Position numbers and translations under genes: made by a program. Positions 26,364 to 36,151 of a stretch of 64,000 bases of DNA are shown piece by piece; the stretch's first letter is position 1; every line of letters begins with the position of its first letter. The notes beneath the pieces were generated by a model that saw nothing but the letters and a program-made list of their open reading frames with translations, was not told where the DNA came from and made no database searches. The DNA is from Nocardia arthritidis (GTDB lineage: Bacteria; Actinomycetota; Actinomycetes; Mycobacteriales; Mycobacteriaceae), in assembly GCF_011801145.1 (NCBI RefSeq), contig NZ_CP046172.1, positions 6,510,001-6,574,000 of the forward strand, written 5' to 3'.

Positions 26364-27002
26364 GTGACACCGCTCGACTTCCGCGACGGCGCCGCACCGA
26401 CCGAGGGACCCAACGGGGAGCCGGCACGCTTTCGCGCCGCGGTCGATGCGATGGGCACCGCAACCGTGCACCCCCGGATCGAGCTCGCACCGATTCGGCC
26501 GCCGCAACGCCTCGCACCGTATTCGTATGCCGTCGGCGCCGAGGTCAAACATCCGGAAACCGCTGTGGTGCCCGCCGATTCCGAGGGCGACGCGTTCGGC
26601 AGGCTGATCCTGCTGCACGATCCGGACGGCGACGAGGCATGGCACGGCACCTTCCGGCTGGTGGCCTACATCCAGGCCGATATCGATGCGGCGCTGGCCA
26701 CCGATCCGCTGCTGCCGGAGGTGGCGTGGAGCTGGCTGGTCGACGCGCTGGAATCGAGGTCGGAGCCGTTCACCGCGCTGGGCGGCACGGTCACCGCGAC
26801 CAGTTCGGTGCGCTACGGCGATATCGCCGGGCCGCCGCGGGCACACCAGTTGGAGCTGCGCGCCTCGTGGACGGCGATGACGACGGAAATGCGCCCGCAT
26901 GTCGAAGCGTTCTGTGAAGTACTCGCCTATGCCGCGGGGTTGCCGCCCGCCGGGATAACTGATCTGCGGCCGCACTCCCATACCAGCGGCGAGCCCAACT
27001 GA
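26364..27002 (+). CDS. DUF3000 family protein (Rv2680-like)
   Basis: A 212-residue actinobacterial protein of unknown role, without signal peptide or membrane segment. Conserved parts include RAAVDAMGTATVHPRIELAP, LAPYSYAVGAEV, GRLILLHDPDGDEAWHGTFR and VAWSWLVDALESR. It always tends to sit between hemE and rnd; here it is 22 bases ahead of rnd. GTG 26364 is the first start after the divergent promoter. Confidence 0.8.
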   Translation: MTPLDFRDGAAPTEGPNGEPARFRAAVDAMGTATVHPRIELAPIRPPQRLAPYSYAVGAEVKHPETAVVPADSEGDAFGRLILLHDPDGDEAWHGTFRLVAYIQADIDAALATDPLLPEVAWSWLVDALESRSEPFTALGGTVTATSSVRYGDIAGPPRAHQLELRASWTAMTTEMRPHVEAFCEVLAYAAGLPPAGITDLRPHSHTSGEPN

Positions 27003-27024
27003 CCGCAACGTAAAGTTCAGGCTT

Positions 27025-28284
27025 ATGCCGGTAGCAGAAGAACCAGAGAACGCAGCCGAGCCGTTGCTCGTACCCGCCGAGGGTGTTCCTCCGGTTCTGG
27101 ACACCGCCGCGGAGGTCGCCGCGGCCGCCGCGGCACTGGCGGCGGGTTCCGGTCCGCTGGCCGTCGACGCCGAACGCGCCTCGGGTTTCCGCTATTCGGC
27201 ACGCGCCTATCTGATCCAGTTGCGCCGCAAGGGCGCGGGCACCTTCCTGATCGATCCGATCCCGGTCACCGATGCGCTCGAACCGCTGGCGGCGGCGATC
27301 AACGGCCTGGAATGGGTGCTGCATTCGGCCGATCAGGATCTGCCGGGCCTCGCCGAACTCGGTTTACGGCCCGCCCGCCTGTTCGACACCGAATTGGGCG
27401 GCAGGCTGGCCGGATTCGAACGGGTGGGGCTGGCTGCCATGGTGGAGCGGCTGCTCGGCCGGGCGCTACGCAAGGGGCACGGCGCGGCCGACTGGTCCAC
27501 CAGGCCGCTGCCCGACGACTGGCTGAACTACGCCGCGCTCGATGTGGAACTGCTGCTCGAACTGCGCGACGCGGTGGCGGTCGAACTCGAGCTGCAAGGT
27601 AAGACCGATTGGGCCGCACAGGAATTCGAGCACATCAGGATCACCGAGCCGCCGGCGCCGAAGGCCGACCGGTGGCGGCGCACCTCCGGCATCCATACGC
27701 TGCGCCGCAGCAGACAGCTGGCCACCGTGCGCGAATTGTGGAACACCAGAGATGCGCTCGCGCGGGCCCGCGATGTGGCGCCCGCGCGAATCCTGCCGGA
27801 CGCGGCGATCATCGCGGCGGCGACCGCGGAGCCGCGTTCGGTCGCGCAGTTGCGGGCGCTGCCGGTGTTCGGCGGGCCGCGGCAACGCCGGTATTCCCGC
27901 GACTGGCTCGGCGCCGTCGATCGGGCGCGCGCCCTGCAGGATGGTGAATTGCCGCCGCTGACCCAGCCATTCGACGGTCCGCCGCCGGTGAACCGCTGGG
28001 AGCGCCGCGATCCGGCCGCCGCCAAACGGCTCAACAAGGCGCGCGCGGCGATGGGTGAGTTGTCGACGGAGGTGTCCATTCCGGTGGAGAACCTGCTCTC
28101 ACCGGATCTGGTGCGGCGACTGTGCTGGGACGGCCTGCCCGATTACGACCGGATACCGGACTCCCCCGACGATCTCGCGACCGCCATCGACGGATTCCTC
28201 AAATCCGGCGGCGCCCGCCCCTGGCAGCGTGAACTCGCCGTGCCGCGGCTCACCCAGGCGCTGATGCCACAGCCCAAGGCGTGA
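27025..28284 (+). CDS. rnd: Ribonuclease D
   Basis: A 419-residue DEDD-type 3'-5' exonuclease with HRDC domain. Exo motifs: Asp48 and Glu50 in LAVDAERASGFRYS, VLHSADQDLPGL with the second Asp, and YAALDVELLLEL with the final Tyr and Asp. The HRDC-like helical part begins about residue 215 (RRSRQLATVRELWNTRDALA). It trims structured RNA ends. It forms a pair with DUF3000, as in M. tuberculosis (Rv2680-Rv2681). Confidence 0.92.
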   Translation: MPVAEEPENAAEPLLVPAEGVPPVLDTAAEVAAAAAALAAGSGPLAVDAERASGFRYSARAYLIQLRRKGAGTFLIDPIPVTDALEPLAAAINGLEWVLHSADQDLPGLAELGLRPARLFDTELGGRLAGFERVGLAAMVERLLGRALRKGHGAADWSTRPLPDDWLNYAALDVELLLELRDAVAVELELQGKTDWAAQEFEHIRITEPPAPKADRWRRTSGIHTLRRSRQLATVRELWNTRDALARARDVAPARILPDAAIIAAATAEPRSVAQLRALPVFGGPRQRRYSRDWLGAVDRARALQDGELPPLTQPFDGPPPVNRWERRDPAAAKRLNKARAAMGELSTEVSIPVENLLSPDLVRRLCWDGLPDYDRIPDSPDDLATAIDGFLKSGGARPWQRELAVPRLTQALMPQPKA

Positions 28285-28318
28285 ACCGAACCCCTCTGCG
28301 GCTGAGTGGGATTCGGTT
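28284..28318. terminator. Bidirectional hairpin terminator between rnd and the beta-propeller gene
   Basis: AACCGAA-CCCCTC, loop, GAG-t-GGG-a-TTCGGTT. The stem reaches both convergent stop codons, so one hairpin serves both transcripts. Confidence 0.75.
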
Positions 28319-29912
28319 ACGGCAGCCCGAAGGCCAGCAGCATATTGCCCGGCATGCCGGTCGTGATCGGATGCCCGTAACCGGAATTGGTGTACAGCAT
28401 GCCGTTCGCGACCACCGCGCCATTGCCGTTGAGGCCGCCGCCGACACCCGGAACACCGTTGACGGTGTCGAAATGCACTCCGGCCGTGTTGTATTCCCAC
28501 AGGATCGCCCCGGTGTCGGCGGCGAACACCCGCATCTTGCCGTCCATACTGCCCTCGTAGACCAGACCCGGCGAGGACGAGACGGCATTGGGCATCGACA
28601 GCTGACAGAACGGATCCATCGGCACCGGAGGCAGATTGATCAGACAGCCGTTGGCCGGATTCGGCGTGCTCCAAATAAGCTGTCCCGTAACAGGATTCAG
28701 CGCGAACAGGGTGCCGGGATTCGCGCCGTAGGTCGCCACATAGAGTCGATTGCCGTCATAGCTCGCGCCCCACTGGATTCCGGCCAGCGACTCGGCGCCC
28801 GGCGTCGGCAGCGGTGAGGTGGGCACCGACAGCTGGGTCTGCCAGATGATCGCCCCGGTGGCCGCGTCGAGCAGGTGGTAGATACCGGTCTTCTGGCCCG
28901 CACCGACGACGGTGCGGCCGTTGATCGCGAAGATATTGGGCTGGGTGCCGAAGTCGAAATCGCGTCCGGGGGTGGGACAGTTCCCGCCGGATGGCGGCAG
29001 CACACAGCGGACGTTCCAGGTATCGCCCGGCGTCATTCGCTGTATCCAGCGGGCCTGCCCGGTGTCGATATCCACCGCGCCGATCGCCTCGGCGCCCTGC
29101 GGATTCTCGCCACTGTACGGATTGCCGGTGGTGTAGTAGAGGGTCCTGGTGTCCGGGTCGATGGTGGGCGAGGACCACACCGCCGCACCGCTCGGCACGA
29201 ACTCCGGCCTGGCCAGCGGCCCGAGATCCTGCTGCGGCGGCAAAGTGAAGTACTTCCACTGCACCGCCCCGGTCGCGGCGTCCAACGACACGACGCTGCC
29301 GCGGAAGGTGCAGCACGGATAGAGATCGACGCCCGCCGGGCCCTCCTCCTGACTGGACACGCCGATATAGATGTGGCCGTCGAAGTACAGCGGTGAGCTG
29401 GTGATGATCGAGAAGGGGTGCGTCTCCACCTGCGTCATCCACCGCCGCGCACCCGTCGCGGCGTCGACGGCCCACACATTGGCCCCGTTGTCGCCGAAGT
29501 AGACCAGGCCGTTCGCCACGGCAGGTCCGTCGCGCAGGCCGTAGTCCGGAATGTGTTCCAGGGCGGTGCCGGTATCGAAAACCCATTTCGTCGCACCGGT
29601 TTTCGCATCCAGCGCGTACATCTTCCCGTCCCGCCCGCCGGAATAGACGGTGCCGTCGACGACCGCCGGTTGGCTGGACTGCGCGATCGCGCCGGGAAAG
29701 GCGAAAGCCCATTTCAGTTGCAGCGAACCGACATTCGCGGGCGTCAACGTCGACTCGTTCGCGTTGTAGCGCGACCCACGCAGATCGAACTGCCACATCG
29801 TCCAGTCGGAATTCGATCCGGCGGCGGCAGACGGAACACCGGACACCAGCAACGCCGCCGCGACCGCGAGAGCGGGCATCCGCAATGCCCGCAGAGCCTT
29901 GACCCAATACAT
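28317..29912 (-). CDS. Secreted PQQ-type beta-propeller protein, PVA-dehydrogenase-like
   Basis: A 531-residue protein with a signal peptide (LRMPALAVAAALLVSGVPSA) and repeated quinoprotein blades (GKMYALDAKTGATKWVFDTG, SVVSLDAATGAVQWKY and others). The YPCCTFRGSVVSLDAATG stretch carries a vicinal Cys pair of the sort that sits on PQQ in polyvinyl-alcohol dehydrogenases. No cytochrome c motif (CxxCH) is seen, so electrons would need another acceptor. No PQQ synthesis genes lie in the window. It interrupts the rnd-dxs order of M. tuberculosis. Confidence 0.8.
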   Translation of the reverse strand: MYWVKALRALRMPALAVAAALLVSGVPSAAAGSNSDWTMWQFDLRGSRYNANESTLTPANVGSLQLKWAFAFPGAIAQSSQPAVVDGTVYSGGRDGKMYALDAKTGATKWVFDTGTALEHIPDYGLRDGPAVANGLVYFGDNGANVWAVDAATGARRWMTQVETHPFSIITSSPLYFDGHIYIGVSSQEEGPAGVDLYPCCTFRGSVVSLDAATGAVQWKYFTLPPQQDLGPLARPEFVPSGAAVWSSPTIDPDTRTLYYTTGNPYSGENPQGAEAIGAVDIDTGQARWIQRMTPGDTWNVRCVLPPSGGNCPTPGRDFDFGTQPNIFAINGRTVVGAGQKTGIYHLLDAATGAIIWQTQLSVPTSPLPTPGAESLAGIQWGASYDGNRLYVATYGANPGTLFALNPVTGQLIWSTPNPANGCLINLPPVPMDPFCQLSMPNAVSSSPGLVYEGSMDGKMRVFAADTGAILWEYNTAGVHFDTVNGVPGVGGGLNGNGAVVANGMLYTNSGYGHPITTGMPGNMLLAFGLP

Positions 29913-30068
29913 CGTATGGACAGCGTCCCACTTGGCATTCGGTCCAGCTATTCATGCGGTTAATGCATTACCCGACTGTGACGCGTACGAGACCTGCGCA
30001 TCACCGCACCGAAGACGGCTGCACCGATCCGTGGTTCGGGTCGCCAGTGACCCGAACCAGCAGAAGCC

Positions 30069-31961
30069 CTACCGAGCGTCGAGCCAGCCACCTATGCGGC
30101 GGGCGATACCTTCGGCGGTGAGCCCGAGCTCCGCGTGTACCTCGCCGCGCGAGGCGTGGTCCAGGAATTGTTGCGGCACACCGAGATCCCGGGTGGGCAC
30201 GTCGAGGCCGGCGGCGCGCAGCCGTGCGGAGACGGTGGAGCCGATGCCGCCGTGCAGGCCGCCGTCCTCCAGGGTGACGACCATCCGGTAGTTCTCGGCG
30301 AGTTTGACGATGGTGTCCGATACCGGCAGCACCCAGCGCGGGTCGATGACGGTCACCGAAACGCCTTCGGCGCCGAGCAGTTCCGCCGCCGCGACGGCGG
30401 TGTGCGCGAACGGCCCGACCGCGACGATCAGCACGTCGCCGTGCACCGATTGCGCGGGGCCGCTTTCCGACAGCCGGAGCACATCCACTCCGTCGAGCCG
30501 TTCGACCGCCGAAAGGTCCTCGGCCACACTGCCTTTCGGGAATCGAATGGCCGTTGGGCCATCATTGACGGCCAATGCCTCGGCCAATTCCTCACGCAGC
30601 GTCGCGCCGTCGCGCGGCGCGGCGACCCGGATACCGGGCACGATGCCGAGCACCGACAGATCCCACATCCCGTTGTGTGACGCGCCGTCCGGACCGGTGA
30701 TGCCCGCCCGGTCGAGCACCACCGTCACCGGCTGCTTCAACAGCGCGACATCCATCAGCAACTGGTCGAAGGCGCGGTTGAGGAAGGTCGAATAGATCGC
30801 GACCACCGGATGCAGCCCGCCGAGCGCGAGCCCGGCCGCCGAGGTCATCGCATGCTGTTCGGCGATGCCGACATCGAACATCCGGTCCGGGAAGCGCTCA
30901 CCGAATGCCGCGAGCCCGGTCGGGCCCGGCATCGCGGCGGTGATCGCGACGATATCGTCGCGCCGCTCGGCGTGCGCGATCAGCTCCTCGGAGAAGACCC
31001 TGGTCCAACCCAGCGCCTTCGGCCCGCCGAGCGCCCGCCCGGTGAGCGGGTCGATCGGATCGCACGCGTGCATCTGATCGGCGACGTGATTCTCCGCGTG
31101 CGCGTATCCGTGGCCCTTCTGGGTGACGGCGTGCACGATCACCGGCCCGCCGAAATCCTTGGCGCGGCGCAGCGCGGCCTCCAGCGCGACCCCGTCGTGC
31201 CCGTCCACCGGGCCGACGTACTTGAGCCCGAGATCGCTGAACAGCTCCTGCGGGCTCACCGCGTCCTTTATCCCGGCCTTCACCGCGTGCACCATCGAAT
31301 AGGCCGATTCGCCAACGCGCGGAATGCTTTTCAGCAACTTCTTGCCCGCGTCGAGCGCATGCTCGTAGCCGGGCTGGGTGCGCAGCGCGGTGAGCCGGTC
31401 GGCCAGGCCGCCGATGGTCGGCGCGTAGGAGCGGCCGTTATCGTTCACCACGATCACCACCGGGCGCTCGGCGGCGGCGATATTGTTCAGCGCCTCCCAG
31501 CACATGCCGCCGGTGAGCGCGCCGTCGCCGACCACCGCGACGACGTGCCGGTCGTGCTGACCGGTGAGCCCGAAGGCCTTGGCCAGTCCGTCGGCATACG
31601 ACAGCGCCGCCGACGCGTGCGAGGACTCCACCCAGTCGTGTTCGCTCTCGGACCGGCTCGGGTAGCCGGACAGTCCGCCGCGGGTGCGCAGCCCGTCGAA
31701 CTGGTCCTTACGTCCGGTGAGGATCTTGTGCACATAGGCCTGATGCCCGGTGTCGAAGACGATCGGGTCGGCCGGTGAGTCGAAGATCCGGTGCAGCGCG
31801 ATGGTCAGCTCGACGACGCCGAGGTTCGGGCCGAGGTGCCCGCCGGTCGCGGCGACCTTCTCCACCAGGAACTCACGGATCTCCGCCGCCAACTCGCGCA
31901 CTTGCGGCACGGTCAGCCGGCGCAGATCTTCGGGCGTATCGACCCGGGAAAGCACTCCCAC
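30069..31961 (-). CDS. dxs: 1-deoxy-D-xylulose-5-phosphate synthase
   Basis: A 630-residue thiamine-diphosphate enzyme. N-terminal [20 protein letters not shown], ThDP site [20 protein letters not shown] with [12 protein letters not shown], and the transketolase C-terminal part ([20 protein letters not shown]). It condenses pyruvate and glyceraldehyde-3-phosphate, the first step of the MEP isoprenoid pathway. GTG 31961 is chosen because GGAGGGAG lies 9 bases upstream; longer frames lack this. It is divergent from the glutaminase fusion. Confidence 0.95.
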   Translation of the reverse strand: MGVLSRVDTPEDLRRLTVPQVRELAAEIREFLVEKVAATGGHLGPNLGVVELTIALHRIFDSPADPIVFDTGHQAYVHKILTGRKDQFDGLRTRGGLSGYPSRSESEHDWVESSHASAALSYADGLAKAFGLTGQHDRHVVAVVGDGALTGGMCWEALNNIAAAERPVVIVVNDNGRSYAPTIGGLADRLTALRTQPGYEHALDAGKKLLKSIPRVGESAYSMVHAVKAGIKDAVSPQELFSDLGLKYVGPVDGHDGVALEAALRRAKDFGGPVIVHAVTQKGHGYAHAENHVADQMHACDPIDPLTGRALGGPKALGWTRVFSEELIAHAERRDDIVAITAAMPGPTGLAAFGERFPDRMFDVGIAEQHAMTSAAGLALGGLHPVVAIYSTFLNRAFDQLLMDVALLKQPVTVVLDRAGITGPDGASHNGMWDLSVLGIVPGIRVAAPRDGATLREELAEALAVNDGPTAIRFPKGSVAEDLSAVERLDGVDVLRLSESGPAQSVHGDVLIVAVGPFAHTAVAAAELLGAEGVSVTVIDPRWVLPVSDTIVKLAENYRMVVTLEDGGLHGGIGSTVSARLRAAGLDVPTRDLGVPQQFLDHASRGEVHAELGLTAEGIARRIGGWLDAR

Positions 31962-32069
31962 CTGAACTCGCTCCCTCCGGATAGCGCATCTTGATCCGAA
32001 CAGTCTACGGAGCGGTCGGATGGCCCCGGCCGCCCCGCGCGATCCCACCAGCCGACATCGCGCGGAAAT

Positions 32070-32101
32070 GTAACTCTCGACACACGTTACGCGGCTGTGT
32101 C
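32070..32101. promoter_or_regulatory. Overlapping dyads between dxs and the glutaminase gene
   Basis: GTAAC-N11-GTTAC (32070-32090) and GACACA-N11-TGTGTC (32079-32101) overlap, followed by a near copy of GTTACGCGG as ATTACGCGG. The compact arrangement in a 257-base divergent region suggests a shared operator; the binder is unknown. Confidence 0.4.
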
Positions 32102-32218
32102 CGAACACATTACGCGGGCGAACCCCTACGCGCGGGCGGCTTCGCACTGCCACTGCACCGCCACTCGGGGCGCGATGCCGCTATGCGGCGCGCGACGCGC
32201 ACGGCATAGAGTGAGCGG

Positions 32219-34105
32219 GTGGCCGAGCCCGAAGAGGTGGTTCCGCAGTCGCCCGACGCCGGGCGGCGCCCGCCGTCCGCCGGTGTCGTCGGCCGGATCA
32301 TCGATGACGTGTACGCCGGTTGCCGCGCCGACCGATCCGGCGAGCTGGCCGATTACATTCCGGAACTCGCTGCGGTGCAAGCGGATTCGTTCGGCATCTG
32401 CCTCGCCACCGCGGACGGCCGGATATACGGCACCGGAGATGTCGCGACGGCGTTCACCATTCAGTCGATCTCCAAACCGTTCACCTACGCGCTGGCGCTG
32501 GCCGACCGCGGCCTGGCCGCCGTCGCCGACCGCATCGATGTCGAACCATCCGGCGAGGCATTCAACGAGATCAGCCTCGACCCGGTGACCGAACGCCCGC
32601 GCAACCCGATGATCAACGCGGGCGCCATCACCGCGGCATCGCTGATCAAGGGCCGCGACGCGGCGGAGCGTTTCGACCGCATCCTGAGCTGCTATTCCCG
32701 CTTCGCCGGACGCGGACTGACCATGAACGACGCGGTCTACCACTCCGAGGCGCGCACCGGATACCGCAACCGCGCGATCGGCTACATGCTGCGCTCGTTC
32801 GGCATCATCGATTCCGATCCGGACGAGGCGGTGGACCGCTACTTCCGCCAGTGCTCGGTGGATGTCACCTGCCGCGATCTCGCCGTGATGGCCGCGACCC
32901 TGGCCAACAACGGCGTCAACCCGATCACCCGGGAGCGCGCCCTCTCGGCCCCGCTCACCGAACGCGTACTCAGCGTGATGACCACCTGCGGCATGTACAA
33001 CGCGGCGGGCGACTGGGTGAGCACCGTCGGGCTGCCCGCGAAAAGCGGTGTCGGCGGCGGCATCCTGGCGGTGCTGCCCGGCCAGATCGGCATCGCGGTG
33101 TATTCGCCTCGGCTGGATCCGCACGGCAACAGCGTGCGGGGGGTCACCGCGTGCCGGGAGCTGTCGAAGCGGCTCGAACTGCACTTCCTGCACGTCACCC
33201 GGGCGGCGCGGGCCGCGATCCGCTCCGAATACACGGTGGCCGATGTTCCGTCGCGGCTGCGGCGCGACCCGGACGAGCTGGCGGTGCTCGCCGAGCACGG
33301 GCATCGGGCGCGGATCTACGAACTGCACGGCGACCTGCTGTTCGCGGGCGCCGAGCGGGCCGTGCGGACCATCGAGGAACAGGCGGGCGAACTGGTCGCG
33401 CTGGTGGTGGACCTGCGCCGGGTCGGCGAGGTGAGCTCGATCGCGGTGCGCATGCTCGACGAACTGCAGAGCGAACTCGCCGCGACCGGCTGCCAGGTGG
33501 CCATCGTCGACCCGGACGGAAAGCTCGGACACCTGGTGTCCAGCCTCGACCCGGCCGACCCGCGTGGGCGGGTGTTCATCGACCGCGACACCGCCACCGA
33601 ATGGTGCGAGGACATCGTGCTCGCGCGTTACCGCCCCGCCGACGATCCGGTGTGCACCTCGATCGCGCTGGAGGATCATCCGGCGCTGGCCGCGCTCGAC
33701 CCCGGCGACCGGGCCAGGCTGGCCAAGGATTTCGAGGTCCGCACGATCGCGCGCGGCGAGATCATCGCCGAGCGAGGCAGCGCGCGGTCGGGGCTCTACC
33801 TCATCCTGGAGGGCCGGGTGCGGATCAGCTTCACCGGGGCCGACGGACGCGCTCACCGGCTGGTTTCACTGTCGGCGGGCATGTCGTTCGGTGAGATTCC
33901 GATGTTGGTCGGCAGCCCGTTCGTCAACGAGGCGCGGGCCGAATCCGGGGTGCGGGTCGCGGTATTGCGCCCGGCGCGGTTCGACCGACTCACCGAGCGG
34001 GCGCCGGAGCTGAAACTCGCGCTGCTGGAACGGCTCGCGGCCGGGGCGTACGCGCAGATGGACGCGGCGGTGCGCGCGATCGCGGTGCGCGGCGGGGACT
34101 ATTGA
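32219..34105 (+). CDS. glsA: Glutaminase A fused to STAS and cyclic-nucleotide-binding domains
   Basis: A 628-residue three-part protein. Residues 20-325 are a serine-type glutaminase: Ser83 and Lys86 in IQSISKPF, then MINAGAITAASL and VGLPAKSGVGGGI. Residues about 345-450 are STAS (VALVVDLRRVGEVSSIAVRM). Residues about 485-610 are a CRP-like cNMP fold (IARGEIIAERGSARSGLYLI) without a following DNA-binding domain. The glutaminase makes glutamate and ammonia; the other domains probably set its activity by partner binding or a nucleotide. GTG 32219 is used; there is no strong ribosome-binding site. Similar fusions are known in actinobacteria. Confidence 0.88.
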   Translation: MAEPEEVVPQSPDAGRRPPSAGVVGRIIDDVYAGCRADRSGELADYIPELAAVQADSFGICLATADGRIYGTGDVATAFTIQSISKPFTYALALADRGLAAVADRIDVEPSGEAFNEISLDPVTERPRNPMINAGAITAASLIKGRDAAERFDRILSCYSRFAGRGLTMNDAVYHSEARTGYRNRAIGYMLRSFGIIDSDPDEAVDRYFRQCSVDVTCRDLAVMAATLANNGVNPITRERALSAPLTERVLSVMTTCGMYNAAGDWVSTVGLPAKSGVGGGILAVLPGQIGIAVYSPRLDPHGNSVRGVTACRELSKRLELHFLHVTRAARAAIRSEYTVADVPSRLRRDPDELAVLAEHGHRARIYELHGDLLFAGAERAVRTIEEQAGELVALVVDLRRVGEVSSIAVRMLDELQSELAATGCQVAIVDPDGKLGHLVSSLDPADPRGRVFIDRDTATEWCEDIVLARYRPADDPVCTSIALEDHPALAALDPGDRARLAKDFEVRTIARGEIIAERGSARSGLYLILEGRVRISFTGADGRAHRLVSLSAGMSFGEIPMLVGSPFVNEARAESGVRVAVLRPARFDRLTERAPELKLALLERLAAGAYAQMDAAVRAIAVRGGDY

Positions 34106-34148
34106 ACGGGTTCGCTCGTTGGCAGGGCAACGACAGTAGGAGGCCACC

Positions 34149-34829
34149 TTGGGCAAGAAGCACGAATCCGACCGCGCGACGGTCACCACGTTCGGGCACG
34201 GTTCGGTGCGTGCCACCCCTGATCTGATGCGGGTGACGATCTCCGTCGAATGCCGGGCAAGCAAGGTCGCGGCGGCCTACAGCCAGGCGGGTGAGCGGGT
34301 CGCGGCCGTCACCCGCTCCCTGCGCGAGAACGGCGTCGGTTCGGCCGATATCGCGACGAGCGGACTATCGGTGCACACCGAAACCGTCTGGACCGAGGGC
34401 CAGGGCAACCGGATCACCGGCTACCTCGCGTCAACGGATCTGACCGTCGTGCTGCGCGAAATCGGTGAGGACGCCGAACCAGGACCCGCCGCCGTCATCG
34501 CCGACTGTGTCGAGGCGGGCGGCGACGATGTCCGGCTCGGCGGGCTGACCTTGACCTTCGCCGATCAGGCCGGGCTGCTGGCCCAGGCGCGCGACGCGGC
34601 ATGGGACGATGCGCTCGCCAAGGCCGCCCAATACGCCGAACGGGCGCGGCGGGCACTGGGATCGGTGCTGGAGATCACCGAAAATACCGCGTCCGCACCG
34701 GTTTTCGCGCCGAAGACACAGGTGCGGGCGATGTCGCTCGCCGAAGGGTACGGCGCGGCGCCGGTTCCGGTGGAACTGGGCGAGAGCGAGATCTCCGCGA
34801 CGGTCCGCGCCACCTGGCTGCTCGACTGA
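34149..34829 (+). CDS. SIMPL (DUF541) domain protein
   Basis: A 226-residue SIMPL-domain protein: TTFGHGSVRATPDLMRVTIS at the start, NRITGYLASTDLTVVLR in the middle and the ISATVRATWLL strand at the end. There is no signal peptide from this start, unlike many exported SIMPL proteins. The start is TTG 34149: AGGAGG sits 6 bases upstream and no ATG or GTG is placed as well. The role is unknown. Confidence 0.82.
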   Translation: MGKKHESDRATVTTFGHGSVRATPDLMRVTISVECRASKVAAAYSQAGERVAAVTRSLRENGVGSADIATSGLSVHTETVWTEGQGNRITGYLASTDLTVVLREIGEDAEPGPAAVIADCVEAGGDDVRLGGLTLTFADQAGLLAQARDAAWDDALAKAAQYAERARRALGSVLEITENTASAPVFAPKTQVRAMSLAEGYGAAPVPVELGESEISATVRATWLLD

Positions 34830-34836
34830 CGACGCG

Positions 34837-35127
34837 TCAGCCGAGACCCTGTACCAGGAAGGCCACCGAATCCGCGCCCGCGTAGCGGTCTTTCACGATC
34901 TCCTGGTATTCGGGTGACTCCGCCCATTGCCGGAAAGACGGTTCGTCCGGGAAAGACATGATCACCACCTTTTCCCGGTCGGACGTGCCCTCGACCACCT
35001 TCGGCGCCTCGTCGGCGGCCAGCAGAGTTCCGTCGAATTTCCCGAATACGTCCATGAATCGCTCGACGTAGCGGTCGTAGCGAGCGCGGTCGGTGAACTT
35101 CAATTGCACTACGGCATATACGGTCAT
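34837..35127 (-). CDS. DUF1330 dimeric alpha/beta-barrel protein
   Basis: A 96-residue protein that fills a single ferredoxin-like fold: MTVYAVVQLKFTDRARYDRY, FDGTLLAADEAPKVVEG, VVIMSFPDEPSFRQWAESPE, YQEIVKDRYAGA. The ADEAPKVVEG stretch is the DUF1330 hallmark. Small proteins of this kind act as dimers, often as stress or monooxygenase-like factors. Its exact job is unknown. ATG 35127 is used. Confidence 0.82.
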   Translation of the reverse strand: MTVYAVVQLKFTDRARYDRYVERFMDVFGKFDGTLLAADEAPKVVEGTSDREKVVIMSFPDEPSFRQWAESPEYQEIVKDRYAGADSVAFLVQGLG

Positions 35128-35153
35128 AACTGATTCAAGCACCGTGTGGCGGG

Positions 35154-35783
35154 TCAGATCTCGCTCACCGCGAGCCGCAGGCCGAGCGCGATGAGGATCG
35201 TTCCGGTGACGCCCTCCAGCCACTGCCGCACCCGGGTCCGGTTGAAGAAGTTGCGCGCGCGGCCGACGAAGGTGGCGAGCAGGGTGAACCAGGTGGCGTC
35301 GATCACCATGTGCAGCAACCCGAGCAGCACCGTGGTGAGTAGGATATTGCTGCCCGCCGAGACGAACTGCGGATAGAACGCGAACGCCCACACCGCCAAT
35401 TTCGGATTGGCCAGGTTCGTCAGCAGTCCGATCGATCCCGCCCGCCACTTGGTGGCCCGCACCGCCTGTTCGTCGACCTCCTCCGTCGCGACCGGCCGCC
35501 GGATCGCCCGCCACGCCTGCACGCCGAGCCCGATCAGCACCACCGCCCCGACCACCCGGATCACCAGGAACGCCACATCGCTCGCCGCCACCAGCACGGA
35601 AACCCCGAGCGCGGAGGCCAACGCCCAGAACAGGATCCCGATTTCCATCCCGCCGATGATCGGCAGTGCCGCCCGGGTGCCACCGAGTGCGCTGCGCCGG
35701 ATCATCAGCGCGGTCGTCGGGCCCGGCACCATCGCACCGATGAATACCGTTACCGCGAACCCACCAATCATCGACCAAGTCAC
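35154..35783 (-). CDS. LysE-family exporter
   Basis: About 209 residues with six membrane segments. The conserved GAMVPGPTTALMIRRSALGG at the start and GLLTNLANPKLAVWAFAFYP in the middle identify the LysE/RhtB family of amino-acid exporters. The substrate is unknown. GTG 35783 or ATG 35771 may be the start. It is co-directional with DUF1330, 26 bases upstream of it. Confidence 0.83.
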   Translation of the reverse strand: MTWSMIGGFAVTVFIGAMVPGPTTALMIRRSALGGTRAALPIIGGMEIGILFWALASALGVSVLVAASDVAFLVIRVVGAVVLIGLGVQAWRAIRRPVATEEVDEQAVRATKWRAGSIGLLTNLANPKLAVWAFAFYPQFVSAGSNILLTTVLLGLLHMVIDATWFTLLATFVGRARNFFNRTRVRQWLEGVTGTILIALGLRLAVSEI

Positions 35784-35850
35784 CGCAAGAGCATCGCATG
35801 CGGGCCACGGCGACCGCACGGCATCGATTGCGGGGTGGCCTCTACCGGGC

Positions 35851-36057
35851 TCAGCCCCGGACGGATCCGTCCATCGGCGCGGATACGGCGGGCAACTGCA
35901 TCACCGGCGCGGCCGGGTCGGTCGGCCGCGGCGCCCGCAACTGCAGCAGCACCACGATGAGCGCCAGCGCCGCGGCGGCACCGGCCACCTGACGCAGCAC
36001 CGAAAGCCACCATCGGGCGCGTCCCTGCCACGCCCACTGCCCAACCGATTCGACCAT
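35851..36057 (-). CDS. Small single-pass membrane protein
   Basis: A 68-residue protein with one membrane segment (VAGAAAALALIVVLLQL) after a basic Trp-rich N-terminus (MVESVGQWAWQGRARWWLSV) and a Pro-rich outer tail. GAGGGTGG precedes ATG 36057. It lies between the LysE exporter and the RNA methylase in the same direction. No family is recognised. Confidence 0.55.
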   Translation of the reverse strand: MVESVGQWAWQGRARWWLSVLRQVAGAAAALALIVVLLQLRAPRPTDPAAPVMQLPAVSAPMDGSVRG

Positions 36058-36151
36058 GCCACCCTCTACCCGCGCCTGATGCCGTTGCCGATAAAATCGG
36101 TTGACACCGGCGGGTTCGTTACACCTGATCTTGCCGGCGGTGCTCAGCGCG

